DNA of 64,000 nucleotides from Leuctra nigra (taxonomy: Eukaryota > Arthropoda > Insecta > Plecoptera > Leuctridae). The first letter of the stretch is position 1. Every line of letters begins with the position of its first letter. Positions 11,516 through 28,843 of the stretch are shown piece by piece. The stretch spans positions 22,290,345-22,354,344 of the forward strand of contig OW203762.1 of the NCBI GenBank assembly GCA_934045905.1, read 5' to 3'. The position numbers were made by a program, and so were the translations under genes. The notes beneath the pieces are model-generated. The model saw only the letters and a list, made by a program, of their open reading frames with translations, was not told where the DNA came from and ran no database searches.

Positions 11516-14500
11516 ATGCTGCGTGTGAGCATTGTATTGTGCCTGGCTGCGGCCTGCCTCGGTAAGTCAAGTCACGTGTGAGCATTGTATTGTGTCTGGC
11601 TGCGGCCTGCCTCGGTAAGTCAAGTCACGTGTGAGCATTGTATTGTGCCTGGCTGCGGCCTGCCTCGGTAAGTCAAGTCACGTGTGAGCATTGTATTGTG
11701 CCTGGCTGCGGCCTGCCTCGGTAAGTCAAGTCACGTGTGAGCATTGTATTGTGCCTGGCTGTGGCCTGCCTCGGTAAGTCAAGTCACGTGTGAGCATTGT
11801 ATTGTGCCTGGCTGCGGCCTGCCTCGGTAAGTCAAGTCACGTGTGAGCATTGTATTGTGCCTGGCTGCGGCCTGCCTCGGTAAGTCAAGTCACGTGTGAG
11901 CATTGTATTGTGCCTGGCTGCGGCCTGCCTCAGTAAGTCAAGTCACGTGTGAGCATTGTATTGTGCCTGGCTGCGGCCTGCCTCGGTAAGTCAAGTCATA
12001 TGTGAGCATTGTATTGTGCCGGGCTGCGGCCTGCCTCGGTAAGTCAAGTCACATGTGAGCATTGTATTGTGCCTGGCTGCGGCCTGCCTCGGTAAGTCAA
12101 GTCACGTGTGAGCATTGTATTGTGCCTGGCTGCGGCCTGCCTCGGTAAGTCAAGTCATATGTGAGCATTGTATTGTGCCTGGCTGTGGCCTGCCTCGGTA
12201 AGTCAAGTCACGTGTGAGCATTGTATTGTGCCTGGCTGCGGCCTGCCTCGGTAAGTCAAGTCACGTGTGAGCATTGTATTGTGCCTGGCTGCGGCCTGCC
12301 TCGGTAAGTCAAGTCACGTGTGAGCATTGTATTGTGCCTGGCTACGGCCTGCCTCGGTAAGTCAAGTCACGTGTGAGCATTGTATTGTGCCTGGCTGTGG
12401 CCTGCCTCGGTAAGTCAAGTCACGTGTGAGCATTGTATTGTGCCTGGCTGTGGCCTGCCTCGGTAAGTCAAGTCACGTGTGAGCATTGTATTGTGCCTGG
12501 CTGCGGCCTGCCTCGGTAAGTCAAGTCACATGTGAGCATTGTATTGTGCCTGGCTGCGGCCTGCCTCGGTAAGTCAAGTCACGTGTGAGCATTGTATTGT
12601 GTCTGGCTGCGGCCTGCCTCGGTAAGTCAAGTCACGTGTGAGCATTGTATTGTGCCTGGCTGTGGCCTGCCTCGGTAAGTCAAGTCACGTGTGAGCATTG
12701 TATTGTGCCTGGCTGCGGCCTGCCTCGGTAAGTCAAGTCACATGTGAGCATTGTATTGTGTCTGGCTGCGGCCTGCCTCGGTAAGTCAAGTCTCATGTGA
12801 GCATTGTATTGTGCCTGGCTGTGGCCTGCCTCGGTAAGTCAAGTCACGTGTGAGCATTGTATTGTGCCTGGCTGTGGCCTGCCTCGGTAAGTCAAGTCAC
12901 GTGTGAGCATTGTATTGTGCCTGGCTGCGGCCTGCCTCGGTAAGTCAAGTCACGTGTGAGCATTGTATTGTGCCTGGCTGCGGCCTGCCTCGGTAAGTCA
13001 AGTAATTTTGAACTTGTTATACACTTTGTAACCAACGGATTCTGAATTGCTATTTCTGTCAGGTGGCCGAGTTACCAGAACCAGACCTATGCTGGATGAT
13101 CGGATTGTTGGAGGAGCTGAAGTCAACATCACTGAAATCCCCTGGCAGGTAAAGAAATCTTCCCTTCATCAGTGGCCAGGGACATGACATGATATTTATC
13201 CCTTTCAGACCCAGGCAAAAAAAAATCGCAGATTTTTGGATTTTTTTTTCCTGCCAGATGATTAAGTTTTAAGAGTTGTGACACATCCAAAAAGATTGTT
13301 TAGTTCATATACATCGATAATCAACAGTTGAGTTGTTAGATTTTCTACACAGATACACAGATGAGTAGTGAGAGCGGTCTTGAAAAGTTTTTCAATCGAA
13401 TTTTTTTCAATATCTTTTACCAATGTAATTGTTGATAAAATAAGACTTTGTACGAGTCTTCAGACTTGTTCAATAAAAATAATACCAAAGCTTGGAATGG
13501 TGTACTAGTTTTATTTGTCCTACTAGTGCCATATTTTTTACTAATTTTCAGGCACTAAACGTCTGTAGGACAAAATAAAACTAATACACCATTCCAAGCC
13601 ATGAAATTATTTTCATTGAACTGTTCTGAAGACTCGTACATAGCCGTATTTTATCAACAATAACATCCTAAAAGATATTGATCAATATCGATTAAAAAAC
13701 TCTTCACAGTCAAACTCACTACTCATCCCCTCTAACGCTGCGAACGGTGTTGTCATTGGTTCTAGCTGTCGTTCACCTGGCTCGGCTACCACGCGTGTGG
13801 GGCCTCCATCATCAGCAACGACTGGGCTCTCACTGCTGCGCACTGCTGCGCTGGATATCCCATCACTGACTTCGAGCTGCGCGCGGGCAGCTCGATCCGC
13901 GACGCAGGAGGTTCGCTGCACGAGCTCGCAGAGATGATCGTACATGAGATGTACGACGACTTCCTGTTGGACTATGACTACACACTCTTGAGGGTAACGT
14001 TTATCTTATTCTCGACAAGAACAGGCTTACATAATGTCGACATCTTGTGCCGAAGTAGAGTTGGTTTTAAATGTTCAAAATAAAGTAAGCTTTTAAATAT
14101 GTTTAACAATAAGATATCCAAGGTATAAACACAGAAGTAGAAAGATCTATACCGATGTATGTTTGACATTTTTCAAAGAGTACAGAACGAAAGAATTCTT
14201 GATCCTCATTTCAGTCTTCTTGACACCTCTTTTAGAAAGATGTGATCAAAACAAGTGCAATCTGTCAGACACGTCTAGTTTCGCAAGAGAAGGAATCTTC
14301 CATCATCCAATCTATGAAAAGTATGCAATTATTCTCTCTGTGCAGGTGGCGACGCCGTTTGTCTACGGACCTGGCATTGCTCCCATAGCTCTTCCTGCTC
14401 AAGGACAAGACACGGATGCTGGAGTCCTGTCAAGGATCTCTGGATGGGGAACAACTTCGGTCAGTACATCACTCGAAAGAGAGCAATATATCAAAATAGA

Positions 14501-15694
14501 AAGATTCTAATCGAAATGAATATGCTTTGTTGTCACTGTTTTTGAGATCAGTAAGTACGGAATAGACAAAGAGTTCACCCAAGGAAGGAAGAATAATATG
14601 TTACCCTAACTTTCACCATCAAAGGAAAGATTAGGCTAGGGAAAGATTAGAAGATCACTGGATCAGAATAACCTTACACAATCTTTCAACTCACTCAAAT
14701 GTCTTTTGGTTATATGGAACTTATTTCTCTCTGTTCTCCTTATGAGAAAGCAAATCCTCGTAAGGAAGAGGAGGCACTTTGAGTGAGGCCATTTGAGTTT
14801 GAGTGATTTGAAGACGCTACCATTGCCCATTCCTGAGGATTTATTGAGAGTGTGCACCTGCTTGCAGGATAATCTATAATATTAAACAGCTGAACTGCAA
14901 TTAGTGATGTGTGTAATTTTCAGTACGAGGGAGAGCTATCTGATGTACTGCTCGAAGTGTATCTTCCAGTCAGCACCATCCAGTACTGTCAGGATTACTG
15001 GAGTGTGGAGTGGGTGACTCCCAGGATGATCTGCGCTGGAGAACCCGCTGGAGGCATCGACTCCTGTCAGGTAATCCTTCACATCCTTGACGATGTATGA
15101 CGTCACATTTATTGTATTTATTGTTTTTCCGGGGGGGGGGGGGGAAGGGGGCTTAACGTCGTACTGTTCTGCAGCGAGGATAATGGCGACGGATGAATGA
15201 TTATGATGATGATTGGGAGATGATGGTGAAGAGTAGGTAAGGATAGAAAGTGGGAAGGAGGCGGTCGTGGCCTATTAGTATTAGTACCTTCCCAGCATTT
15301 GCCTGACGACTGAGGGAATACCACGAAAAAAACCCAGTCAGGAAGGACGGCCGCGGAAATCGAACCCGGGCCTCCGGAATACAAGTTCAGTGCGTTACCA
15401 CTCAGCCATACCTGTTCCGTGACGTCACATATTGTTATCTAACACGTGTTTATGTCACAGGGTGACTCGGGCGGCCCCATGGTGGTGGACAATGAGCTGG
15501 TTGGAATGACGTCACATATTGTTATCTAACACGTGTTTATGTCACAGGGTGACTCGGGCGGTCCCATGGTGGTGGACAATGAGCTGGTTGGAATGACGTC
15601 ATGGGGTGAAGGATGCGCGTGGCCAGACACTCCTGGAGTCTACGCGAGAGTTTCCGCTGCCAGAGACTGGATCACGGCCAACTCTGGAGTCTGA
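11516..15694 (+). CDS. Trypsin-like serine protease B
   Basis: Six exons: 11516-11561, 13063-13148, 13766-13993, 14346-14459, 14924-15070 and 15548-15694, giving 255 residues. The signal peptide is [17 protein letters not shown] short propeptide ends in DDR before IVGGAEVN. The triad is complete: TAAHC in exon 3, Asp in DYDYTLLR at the end of exon 3, and GDSGGP at the start of exon 6. IDSCQ before GDSGG supplies Asp189, and SWGEGC then PGVY are as in trypsins, so cleavage after Lys/Arg is expected. It is secreted and probably digestive. Exon 1 uses the first of 28 tandem donors; exon 6 uses the second of two duplicated acceptors, because the first gives a stop (HIVI then TAA). A tRNA-derived SINE sits in intron 5 and a foldback MITE in intron 2. 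Residue assignments are by alignment in the head to standard trypsin numbering. Confidence 0.92.
11523..13003 (+). repeat. 28-copy, 53-bp tandem array of the exon 1 / intron 1 donor junction of protease gene B
   Basis: Units start every 53 bp from 11523 to 12954. Each contains 39 nt of exon 1 (the hydrophobic core of the signal peptide) and 14 nt of intron 1, including a GTAAGT donor. The ATG at 11516 is only in front of the first copy. Reading past the first donor gives a stop (TGA) at the start of the second unit, so later donors cannot give protein. Units differ by single substitutions (for example GGCTGTGGCC, CATGTGAG, CATATGTGAG, CTCAGTAAG), showing that this is an aged array and not a simple read error. 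Confidence 0.96.
13362..13732. mobile_element. Foldback MITE in intron 2 of gene B
   Basis: Ends GATGAGTAGTGAG and CTCACTACTCATC are inverted. Inner arms share ACCAATGTAATTGTTGATAA, TGGAATGGTGTACTAG and related blocks. It is the same family as 7845-8215. Confidence 0.75.
15109..15419 (-). mobile_element. tRNA-derived SINE, copy 1
   Basis: On the minus strand the head reads TGGCTGAGTGGTAACGC (Pol III A box), then GGTTCGATTTCC (B box) about 40 nt later, within a Leu/Ser-tRNA-like head. The body contains a GATGAT-rich stretch and the tail is C- and A-rich, ending at the G run at 15131-15143 on the plus strand. TGACGTCACAT occurs at 15098-15108 and 15420-15430 and is a likely target duplication. 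A second copy is at 20042-20315. Confidence 0.75.
15420..15601 (+). repeat. 87-bp tandem duplication of the intron 5 / exon 6 acceptor junction of gene B
   Basis: Copies are 15421-15507 and 15508-15594, each with 40 nt of intron (through TTATGTCACAG) and 47 nt of exon 6 ([15 protein letters not shown]). The 8-mer TGACGTCA sits at 15420, 15507 and 15594, exactly at the boundaries, in intron and exon alike. That microhomology can explain the duplication. Reading from the first acceptor reaches TAA 23 codons later; the second acceptor is open to the end. Confidence 0.93.
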
Positions 15695-15731
15695 GACAAT
15701 GATACGTGTAATCAAATCTGTTTAATTAAAC

Positions 15732-15737
15732 AATAAA
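15732..15737 (+). terminator. Poly(A) signal of protease gene B
   Basis: AATAAA lies 38 nt after the TGA stop. Confidence 0.7.
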
Positions 15738-16244
15738 ATCAGTTGAATGCAGTCGTGAATTTTTACTTTCAAACTGAAATACAGTTGGAGTACCAAGCTG
15801 GATGGCTCTCGTGCATAATATCTTGACTCTTCGATACTTTGCTTGGAATAAAGATCTTCCCCTAACTCTATGTGGTTACCACGTGAATTGTATTATCACT
15901 TGGTATTATCACTTGGTTCAAGAACTGGATGTTATATAATTTGGAAATTACATATTTAATGCTCGTTCTATTTGGTGTAATTAATTCTACTTTGAAGAGT
16001 TAAGATAGGTATTTTTATTATTGGTTGGTATCGTCGTTGGTTTATCACCACACAAAACAATTGTTCCTATTTCACCAAAATCCTATATCTTATTCTATTT
16101 ATAAATCCTATTTTTATGATTATAATATTGAATAAAATGTGCAAATTTTACAAATAAATAGTTGAGTTAACGTATCTACGAGCTTGTCAATGCTACAAGT
16201 ATTAAAATCAATGTACCTAAACAATTATTAAAATTGAACCTGCA

Positions 16245-16438
16245 GCGCGATTGTGTAGCATCGTCCATCTCCTAGATGCTGAGTGTGTAAATCACTTTAG
16301 AGATGGAGTACTACACCTCTAGCCAGAGTTAGACGGACTACATCTCTAAAGTGATTTACACACTCAGCATCTAGGAGATGGACGATGGACGAGATTAGAC
16401 GATACTCGTCTAACTCGGATGTTAAGCTTATACAATCG
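16245..16438. repeat. Foldback element
   Basis: The segment 16264-16313 (ATCGTCCATCTCCTAGATGC and onwards) is repeated inverted at 16341-16388, and the outer GCGCGATTGT near 16247 pairs with ACAATCGCGC near 16433. Likely a MITE. Confidence 0.65.
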
Positions 16439-16661
16439 CGCTACTGGAACTAAAGTGATTCCGAGTCGCACAAGATTTTAATTTCTGGGCAAATATTGGA
16501 AGCAAATGTTAATAGATGAGCGATGAAAAGGGAAATCAACTTATTTTGGAAAGTCAAAAGAAAATACGGACCGATTCAGATTAATTAAAAATATGTTATA
16601 GAATGCATTACAAAAGAAACCCCCATTGGTGTGAATCTCGTGGTACGTAAGCACCGTTACT

Positions 16662-17900
16662 AGGAAAAAGCTCAGGATAACGCGTTGATAACCGAGCACG
16701 GGAACGTGCAAATTCTCAAAACCGGAATTGCGTACAGTCAGGGAAACTAGATGGTACATACTCTGCCTCTCTCTGACCCATAACATCAACATGTTTTTAT
16801 ATGGAGCAGAGAGAGATAGAGTATGAACCATCTAGTTTCCTTGACTATACACAACGCACAACGCACGGGAAACATTTACATCCATATTGAATTGAAATAT
16901 GCTCCACTCAATCAAAATAAAAGTATATGATTTCCATTGAAGCGTGAAAATAGCATCTAAACACTGGTACCTAAAGCATATCAGATTCAGTTGCAGTGGA
17001 AAAACAGTTATTTCGATACTTCACTTCAGACAAAAATGGCATTTAGTGGATACTTTCTTAGCTGATTGGGATGAACTTTTGTAAAATAAAAATATGAGTT
17101 TGATCAGATATATCGAAGACCATTTTCATTTTGTAACCTATCATGAGATACATATTCATTTAAATTTTAACCAATGAACGGATTTCAAAAAAATTAGGGT
17201 CTGCAAACAGAAAAGGTGGTGCGAACATGTGTGCAAAATTTCAGATCGATCGGTGAAATCAGTCTAGAATAAGTGAACATTAAGATGTCTGGTTCGTCCG
17301 GCCAGGTAGCTCTGATGGTAGGGCTCTCGCCCGGCAAGTAAGAGGTCCCTGGTTCGAGCCCCGGTTCGGCCGGATATTTTTTACAACGCACCTCATGACC
17401 TCCGGACTCTGCAAGTTTTCCATAAAAACCCAGTTTCTCACTCCATAGCCGTGATTATGGTACTTTTCGATATTTTTCTTTTGATAGCTCTTTCAAAACT
17501 CTTAAAATTTTTATTTTGTAAATACTTGACCGATTGGGTAGGAGACGTGATCACATAAGAGATAATGTTGTTCACAATGCAAAATTTCAATTAAATCTGA
17601 TTTTCATTTTCATTTTTTTCATTTTTCATTTACCTAGATTTTCAATCAATTGTAAGATATACCGCATGTATTACAGGCATTTTAAATTTTAACCATTTGG
17701 ATGATTTGGCGGAAACTTCGTACTTTGACAAACTATTGCACCTTCCAAAATTTCAAATTAATCGGATCAACCAATGAGTTTTTAAAATTTGAACTAATCT
17801 ACGGATTTAGAAAGAAAATTGGTCTGCAAACCCTAGTCCTTACTTGTGTGCAAAATTTCACCTCGATCGGTGAAACGGTGTGACCTGTATAAGAAGGGAC
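16662..17900 (-). mobile_element. Decayed Helitron-like repeat remnant
   Basis: The left end CTAGGAAAAAGCTCAGGATAA matches the family 3' terminus with changes. Inner blocks on both sides of 17297 match other copies (for example TTTGATCAGATATATCGAAG and GTGTGCAAAATTTCA). No clean right end is seen. Confidence 0.45.
17297..17374 (+). repeat. tRNA-like sequence, probably a SINE head or tRNA pseudogene
   Basis: The ends TCCGGCC and GGCCGGA form a perfect 7-bp acceptor-like stem. TAGCTCTGATGG resembles an A box and GGTTCGAGCC is a perfect B box. At 78 nt, with no convincing anticodon stem and loop, it does not fold as a normal tRNA. It is embedded in a decayed repeat. Confidence 0.5.
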
Positions 17901-18238
17901 AGAAAAAATAGGTACGTTGCAAAATGTCGAAAGAATAATATACGATATTATCATAAGATATATTTTCTGAGTTCATAGTTAATTTTTTACATATTTGTCA
18001 CCAAACCCCTAATTTCTAAACAAATTGGATAGATTAGGTTTCAAATGAATTGTTGTGCTGCAATTTTGAAACTACTTTTGACGTCAATATCTCGTGTCTT
18101 GAAAACCAATCACAAAACTGTCAAAAAATCTTGAGCTTTGCATGATAGGTACTCCACACAATATGATTGAGTGATTAAAATATTTGTCAAATGATTGACT
18201 ATTTTGTTATCAAATAATGATGGGCTATTTTTATGCCT

Positions 18239-18244
18239 TGATAA
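18239..18244 (+). promoter_or_regulatory. GATA-type site upstream of protease gene C
   Basis: TGATAA is 84 bp before the ATG, at the position seen in genes A and B. Confidence 0.4.
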
Positions 18245-18322
18245 AACTTGTTGAAGTAGTATTAGTACCTACTGAAGCGGTCTCAAGTGTTGATTGTTGA
18301 ACTAAACTCATACGCGGACAAG

Positions 18323-25088
<6,766 letters not shown>

Positions 25089-25120
25089 GTCAATCAATGT
25101 AGTCACAAGATCAATGGTGA

Positions 25121-25126
25121 AATAAA
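25121..25126 (+). terminator. Poly(A) signal of protease gene C
   Basis: AATAAA lies 33 nt after the TAA stop. Confidence 0.7.
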
Positions 25127-26352
25127 ATCAATTCCGCTTAAAAGTTAACGTGTGTATTATTTAGGGACCATACTTGGAATTGCAATATTAGACTAAAAAA
25201 TTGCGAAGTTGCGGGGATAGACACATCATGAGTTTCAACAAAATTATTCTTGAAGGTAATTATGGGAATCTGTGCACGATGAATTTTCAAGTATCTATCA
25301 CTTATTCCACAATTGTTATTCTAATATTGCGAATCCAAATTTGGGCACCCTAACCCCCCAAATATGTAGGTGTAAACGTGTAAATGTATAAATTACACAT
25401 TTTATACCTATGCACTGTAGCCTATGATGATAAGATCTATAGTTTTTCCAAGTGGTGACATTTTTACAGTTTTATCAACATGTTGTACAAAAACAAAAAC
25501 TTGTAAATAGACTGCCAAGCACCTTTCCCCCTAAAAGGATTGAGATCTAAAAGAAGGGCGCAGCAATTTAGTGGAGCGGTCGCTCCACCCAGCCAAGTCG
25601 TACCGTACACTCACACTCACTCAACATACCGTAAATGCCTAATAAACTGAGGAGCAGACCAAACACTTTTACTGTAAGCAACAACATGGCATTTTCGGCC
25701 TACTGGATCTAAAAATTCTAAAATCTCACATTGTTGCGGAATATCTTAATTTCGAGCTATGGCCCACCCCACCCCCTTTACCAAATTTGGGAACAACAGG
25801 TTATGTCATTTGCGAGCTAGAGGGCCGTGAAAACAGTAAAATTACACCCCTTTTAAAAGCAATCTTCTTCTTCTTCAGATATCAGGAAACACTGTTGACA
25901 GGGCCACAGCCTAAACTGGTTAACCGATCGATCTGAAATTTTTACCACATGTGCACTTTTGGCGTCTGATGATACCTTGTTCTTACGAATTTTTTGTGCC
26001 GCCATTTTGAAACCGGAAGTGACGTCATATCTCGAAAATGGCTGTACCGATCGGAACGAAATTTGCGCCAATCGATTCAGACGGTCATCTATATGAAATA
26101 TCAATAGTTGAAATAGATATGCACTATTATCAAAACCGGAAATGACGTAATAAATATGCCAAATCTGACTAAAATCATCTCTTATAACAATAACTACATA
26201 TTCAGAAGGCTTATAATGTTACATAACATTTATAGATAAAAAAATTTAGGTGGCAGTGATGTCAGCCGCCATTTTGAAAACCTGAAGTGATGCGATAACT
26301 CGAGAACGGCTGGACCGATTGGAACGATGCTTTCGCAATTCATCATGGAATA

Positions 26353-27180
26353 CAGAGTTGGGTAAGTTACTTGTAAAAAGGAACTAGTTACTCTGTAAGT
26401 TACCTGATCTCCAAAGGAACTAAGTTACTTGGTAAGTTACTTCATTTGAAAAGTAACTGAGTTACTTTTAAGTTACTTTAAAGTTACTTTTCGGATATTT
26501 TTTCGACAAAAAACAAACGTGATTGAACTCCGCCGAGAAAGCAATTTTATTATTTGTATTTACTCACAGTCATCGTGCTCACAGTCAAAAAAATAAATTT
26601 AAATTGCACTCGCGGTAACTGGAAAATTTATTGCATGCACCTCGTTCTCTTCACTTCTTTCAATGGTCCATCCATGTGACAATCGCTTTGATTTGTGAAA
26701 GACTGCATCTGATTGGGTATAGGTACATTTTATGTAAAAACGACCCTTATTGGCTAGTAATGAATGACGTCATACTTGTTTTCACTTTGGATTGGTATGA
26801 TTCTCGGAAAAATTTGCTGCTGCACCTGCAAGCATCCCCCAGCCCAACTACCTGCTAATGACATGTGGAAGGAAATAGATCAATGGGAAGGAAGGACACA
26901 CATTTCATTTCCTGTGATTTGTTGTCTGGGTTTATGATTTTCTCTCAAGAGATAGATAGGGAGTTTGTAGACTGTGAAAATATTATATTTTTGTCAAATT
27001 ATTTCACCTAAAAGTAACTTTTAAAGTAACGAAAATTAAGTTACAAGTTCCTGTAAAATTGTAACTTAGTTACTCACAAAGTTACTGAGGATGAAAAGTA
27101 ACTAGTTACCCCAAAAGTTACCTTAAAAGTAACTAGTTACCAGTAACTAGTTACTTTCGTTAAGTTACTACCCAACTCTG
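26353..27180. mobile_element. hAT-like non-autonomous element with 8-bp target duplication
   Basis: The termini CAGAGTTGGGTA and CTACCCAACTCTG are inverted; inner sequence is made of AGTTACTT / AGTAACT repeats. ATGGAATA flanks both sides (26345-26352 and 27181-27188). The sister copy at 32188-33511 has the uninterrupted TTCATGGAATATC near 32961. The CAG start, the 8-bp duplication and the GGG in the terminus are typical of hAT. Confidence 0.88.
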
Positions 27181-27335
27181 ATGGAATATAATTTTAAGCT
27201 TACATTTAGCACCAAACACAATTATTTTCCTTAGAAACCAAATCACAAAGGCGTATTTTTTATAGGAATTATAGTCATTGGTGACACAATATATGTTACA
27301 AGTTGTAAGAATAAACTGAAAAAAGGAGTGATATC

Positions 27336-27705
27336 CCCATAAAAAAACACTCCGTGTAAAAATACCAGCCAAGTCTCTTCAAATAAAAAAAGTAGAAGAA
27401 ATCTTACAATTCAACACTGAAAAGTAGTGATATCAAAAAATGGCCAAGTCAAAACTTTTCAAAAAATACTTGGCGCATCGTTTCTTAGGAGATTATAGAT
27501 ATATTTTATGTATAGATTAGTATACTTGATTTCCGGTTTACTTCTTTACTATTTATATGCACGATGCGCCAAGTATTTTTTGAAAAGTTTTGACTTGGCC
27601 ATTTTTTGATATCACTACTTTTCAGTGTTGAATTTTAAGATTTCTTCTACTTTTTTTATTTGAAGAGACTTGGCTGGTATTTTTACACGGAGTGTTTTTT
27701 ATGGG
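27336..27705. repeat. Long hairpin, 146-bp arms
   Basis: The arms 27336-27481 and 27561-27705 are nearly perfect inverted copies, with a 79-bp loop. They begin CCCATAAAAAAACACTCCG and end CTTGGCGCATCGT. The same type of hairpin closes the three other large copies. Confidence 0.9.
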
Positions 27706-27708
27706 TAA

Positions 27709-28378
27709 TAGTCCAGTAATTGTGTGATTGTACCCACCACTAATTGCAACAGAAGGTTTCAATACATGAATCGATTCAGAAAAATGTCCTCTACAACATA
27801 TCCAAAATCGACCAAAATCGCTGTACGGAAAAAGGGTTTTAATTACTTTTTAAGTTAATTTCCCATGTTAATTCCATCTTGCAAAAAAAACTTTTTTTTA
27901 TGTAACTCCGATTTTGACGAAACTTGGCAGAATTGTTCACCATCCTAAATGAACACAAATAGCTCTCTGAGCGTTTTCCTCTAAGTCTCATCGTTCGGGA
28001 AATATGGCCCATTGAAAAGTCATGTTTTCGAAGATTTAAGTCACTTTGAGTTTAATTTGACGTTTTGCGAGGTCCATATTTCCCAAACGATGAGATTTAG
28101 AGAAAAACACTCGGAGAGCAATTTGTGTTCATTTAGGATGGTGAACAATTCTGCCAAGTTTCGTCAAAATCGGAGTTACATGAAAGATTTTTTTTGCAAG
28201 ATGGAATTAACATGGGAAATTAACTTAAAAAGTCATTAATACCCTTTTTCCGTACAGCGATTTCGGTCGATTTTGGATATGTTATAGAGGACACTTTTCT
28301 GAATCGATTCATGTATTGAAACCTTCTGTTGCAATTAGTGGTGGGTTATGCTGATTTTTTCACTAGATTACTGGACTA
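27709..28378. mobile_element. Foldback element with about 300-bp arms
   Basis: TAGTCCAGTAAT at the left is inverted as ATTACTGGACTA at the right. The arms (27709-28010 and 28070-28378) share most of their sequence, including GAATCGATTCATGTATTGAA and CATCCTAAATGAACACAA. It directly follows the previous hairpin. The frame at 28012-28239 is only the arm. Confidence 0.8.
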
Positions 28379-28843
28379 TAATATATAGGTGAAACATTTT
28401 CGCACTTAAAATTCGTGAAATCATTTCGCCCAGTTACTGCCGCCAAGCACAACACTATAAGCCTAATGTTGTGTCCCAATTTGAAGAATTAAATCTATGT
28501 AAACCATCATTGTAAACTTTAACAAAATTATAAAAATTAAAAACAACTTAAAAAATAAATTTAAAATTGAAATTAAAAAAATTTAAAATAAAGCTTGGCG
28601 CATTGTGTCAAGAAGAAGGCAACATAAGAAAGAAGATGACGATAAAGGAGCCGAAGAAAGACAGAAAGTAGGAAGACGGTAGAGCTACCCCCCATTATCT
28701 TCTAATCTAGACATGAGTGAATTCAACATTGCATGCAAGTCACTTACATGTCAATCGTAACGAGTTCAGTCAAGTTATAATTTATAAATCACATCGCGAA
28801 ATAACAGAAATTGATGCTTACCTCATTGTCAACAATCAAATAC
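28379..28843. repeat. Dispersed repeat fragment
   Basis: ACTGCCGCCAAGC and following AATTAAAAAC sequence resemble 4968-5095, and the part before 25567 resembles 4806-4880. The two flanks may be halves of one older repeat that was split by the insertions between them. No gene is seen. Confidence 0.35.

Larger units (their letters stand above)
15738..18238. other. Intergenic region between protease genes B and C
   Basis: No protein gene is seen. It holds a foldback (about 16245-16438), a decayed Helitron-like repeat starting CTAGGAAAAAGCTC at 16662 with an inserted small hairpin (about 16740-16848), and a tRNA-like sequence (17297-17374). The block at 18140-18240 matches the region upstream of gene B. 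Confidence 0.5.
25567..27705 (+). mobile_element. Large repeat of the GTGGAGCGGTCGCTCCAC family, with nested hAT-like element
   Basis: The left end carries GTGGAGCGGTCGCTCCAC, a near-palindrome. The middle has CCGGAAGTGACGTCA and variants, and the right end is a long hairpin (27336-27705). Related copies are at 32188-33511 and 60047-61930, and reversed at 56078-59344. The copies share a short segment ending GCATTTTCGGCCTACTGG. No protein of size is encoded. A hAT-like element (26353-27180) interrupts it. Confidence 0.7.

Noticed and set aside
11523..13003. CRISPR-like look of the 53-bp array
   Set aside because: Units are contiguous with no unique spacers, and the unit is the exon 1 / intron 1 junction of a eukaryotic gene.
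15131..15143. G-quadruplex control element
   Set aside because: It is a single G run at the tail of the SINE; similar runs at 23964 and 47262 have no shared context.
17297..17374. Functional tRNA gene
   Set aside because: It lacks a proper anticodon stem and loop, is 78 nt long without a fitting variable arm, and sits inside a decayed repeat.
26353..27180. Telomere-like repeat because of many AGTTACTT units
   Set aside because: The units run in both orientations between clear hAT-type termini with an 8-bp duplication.
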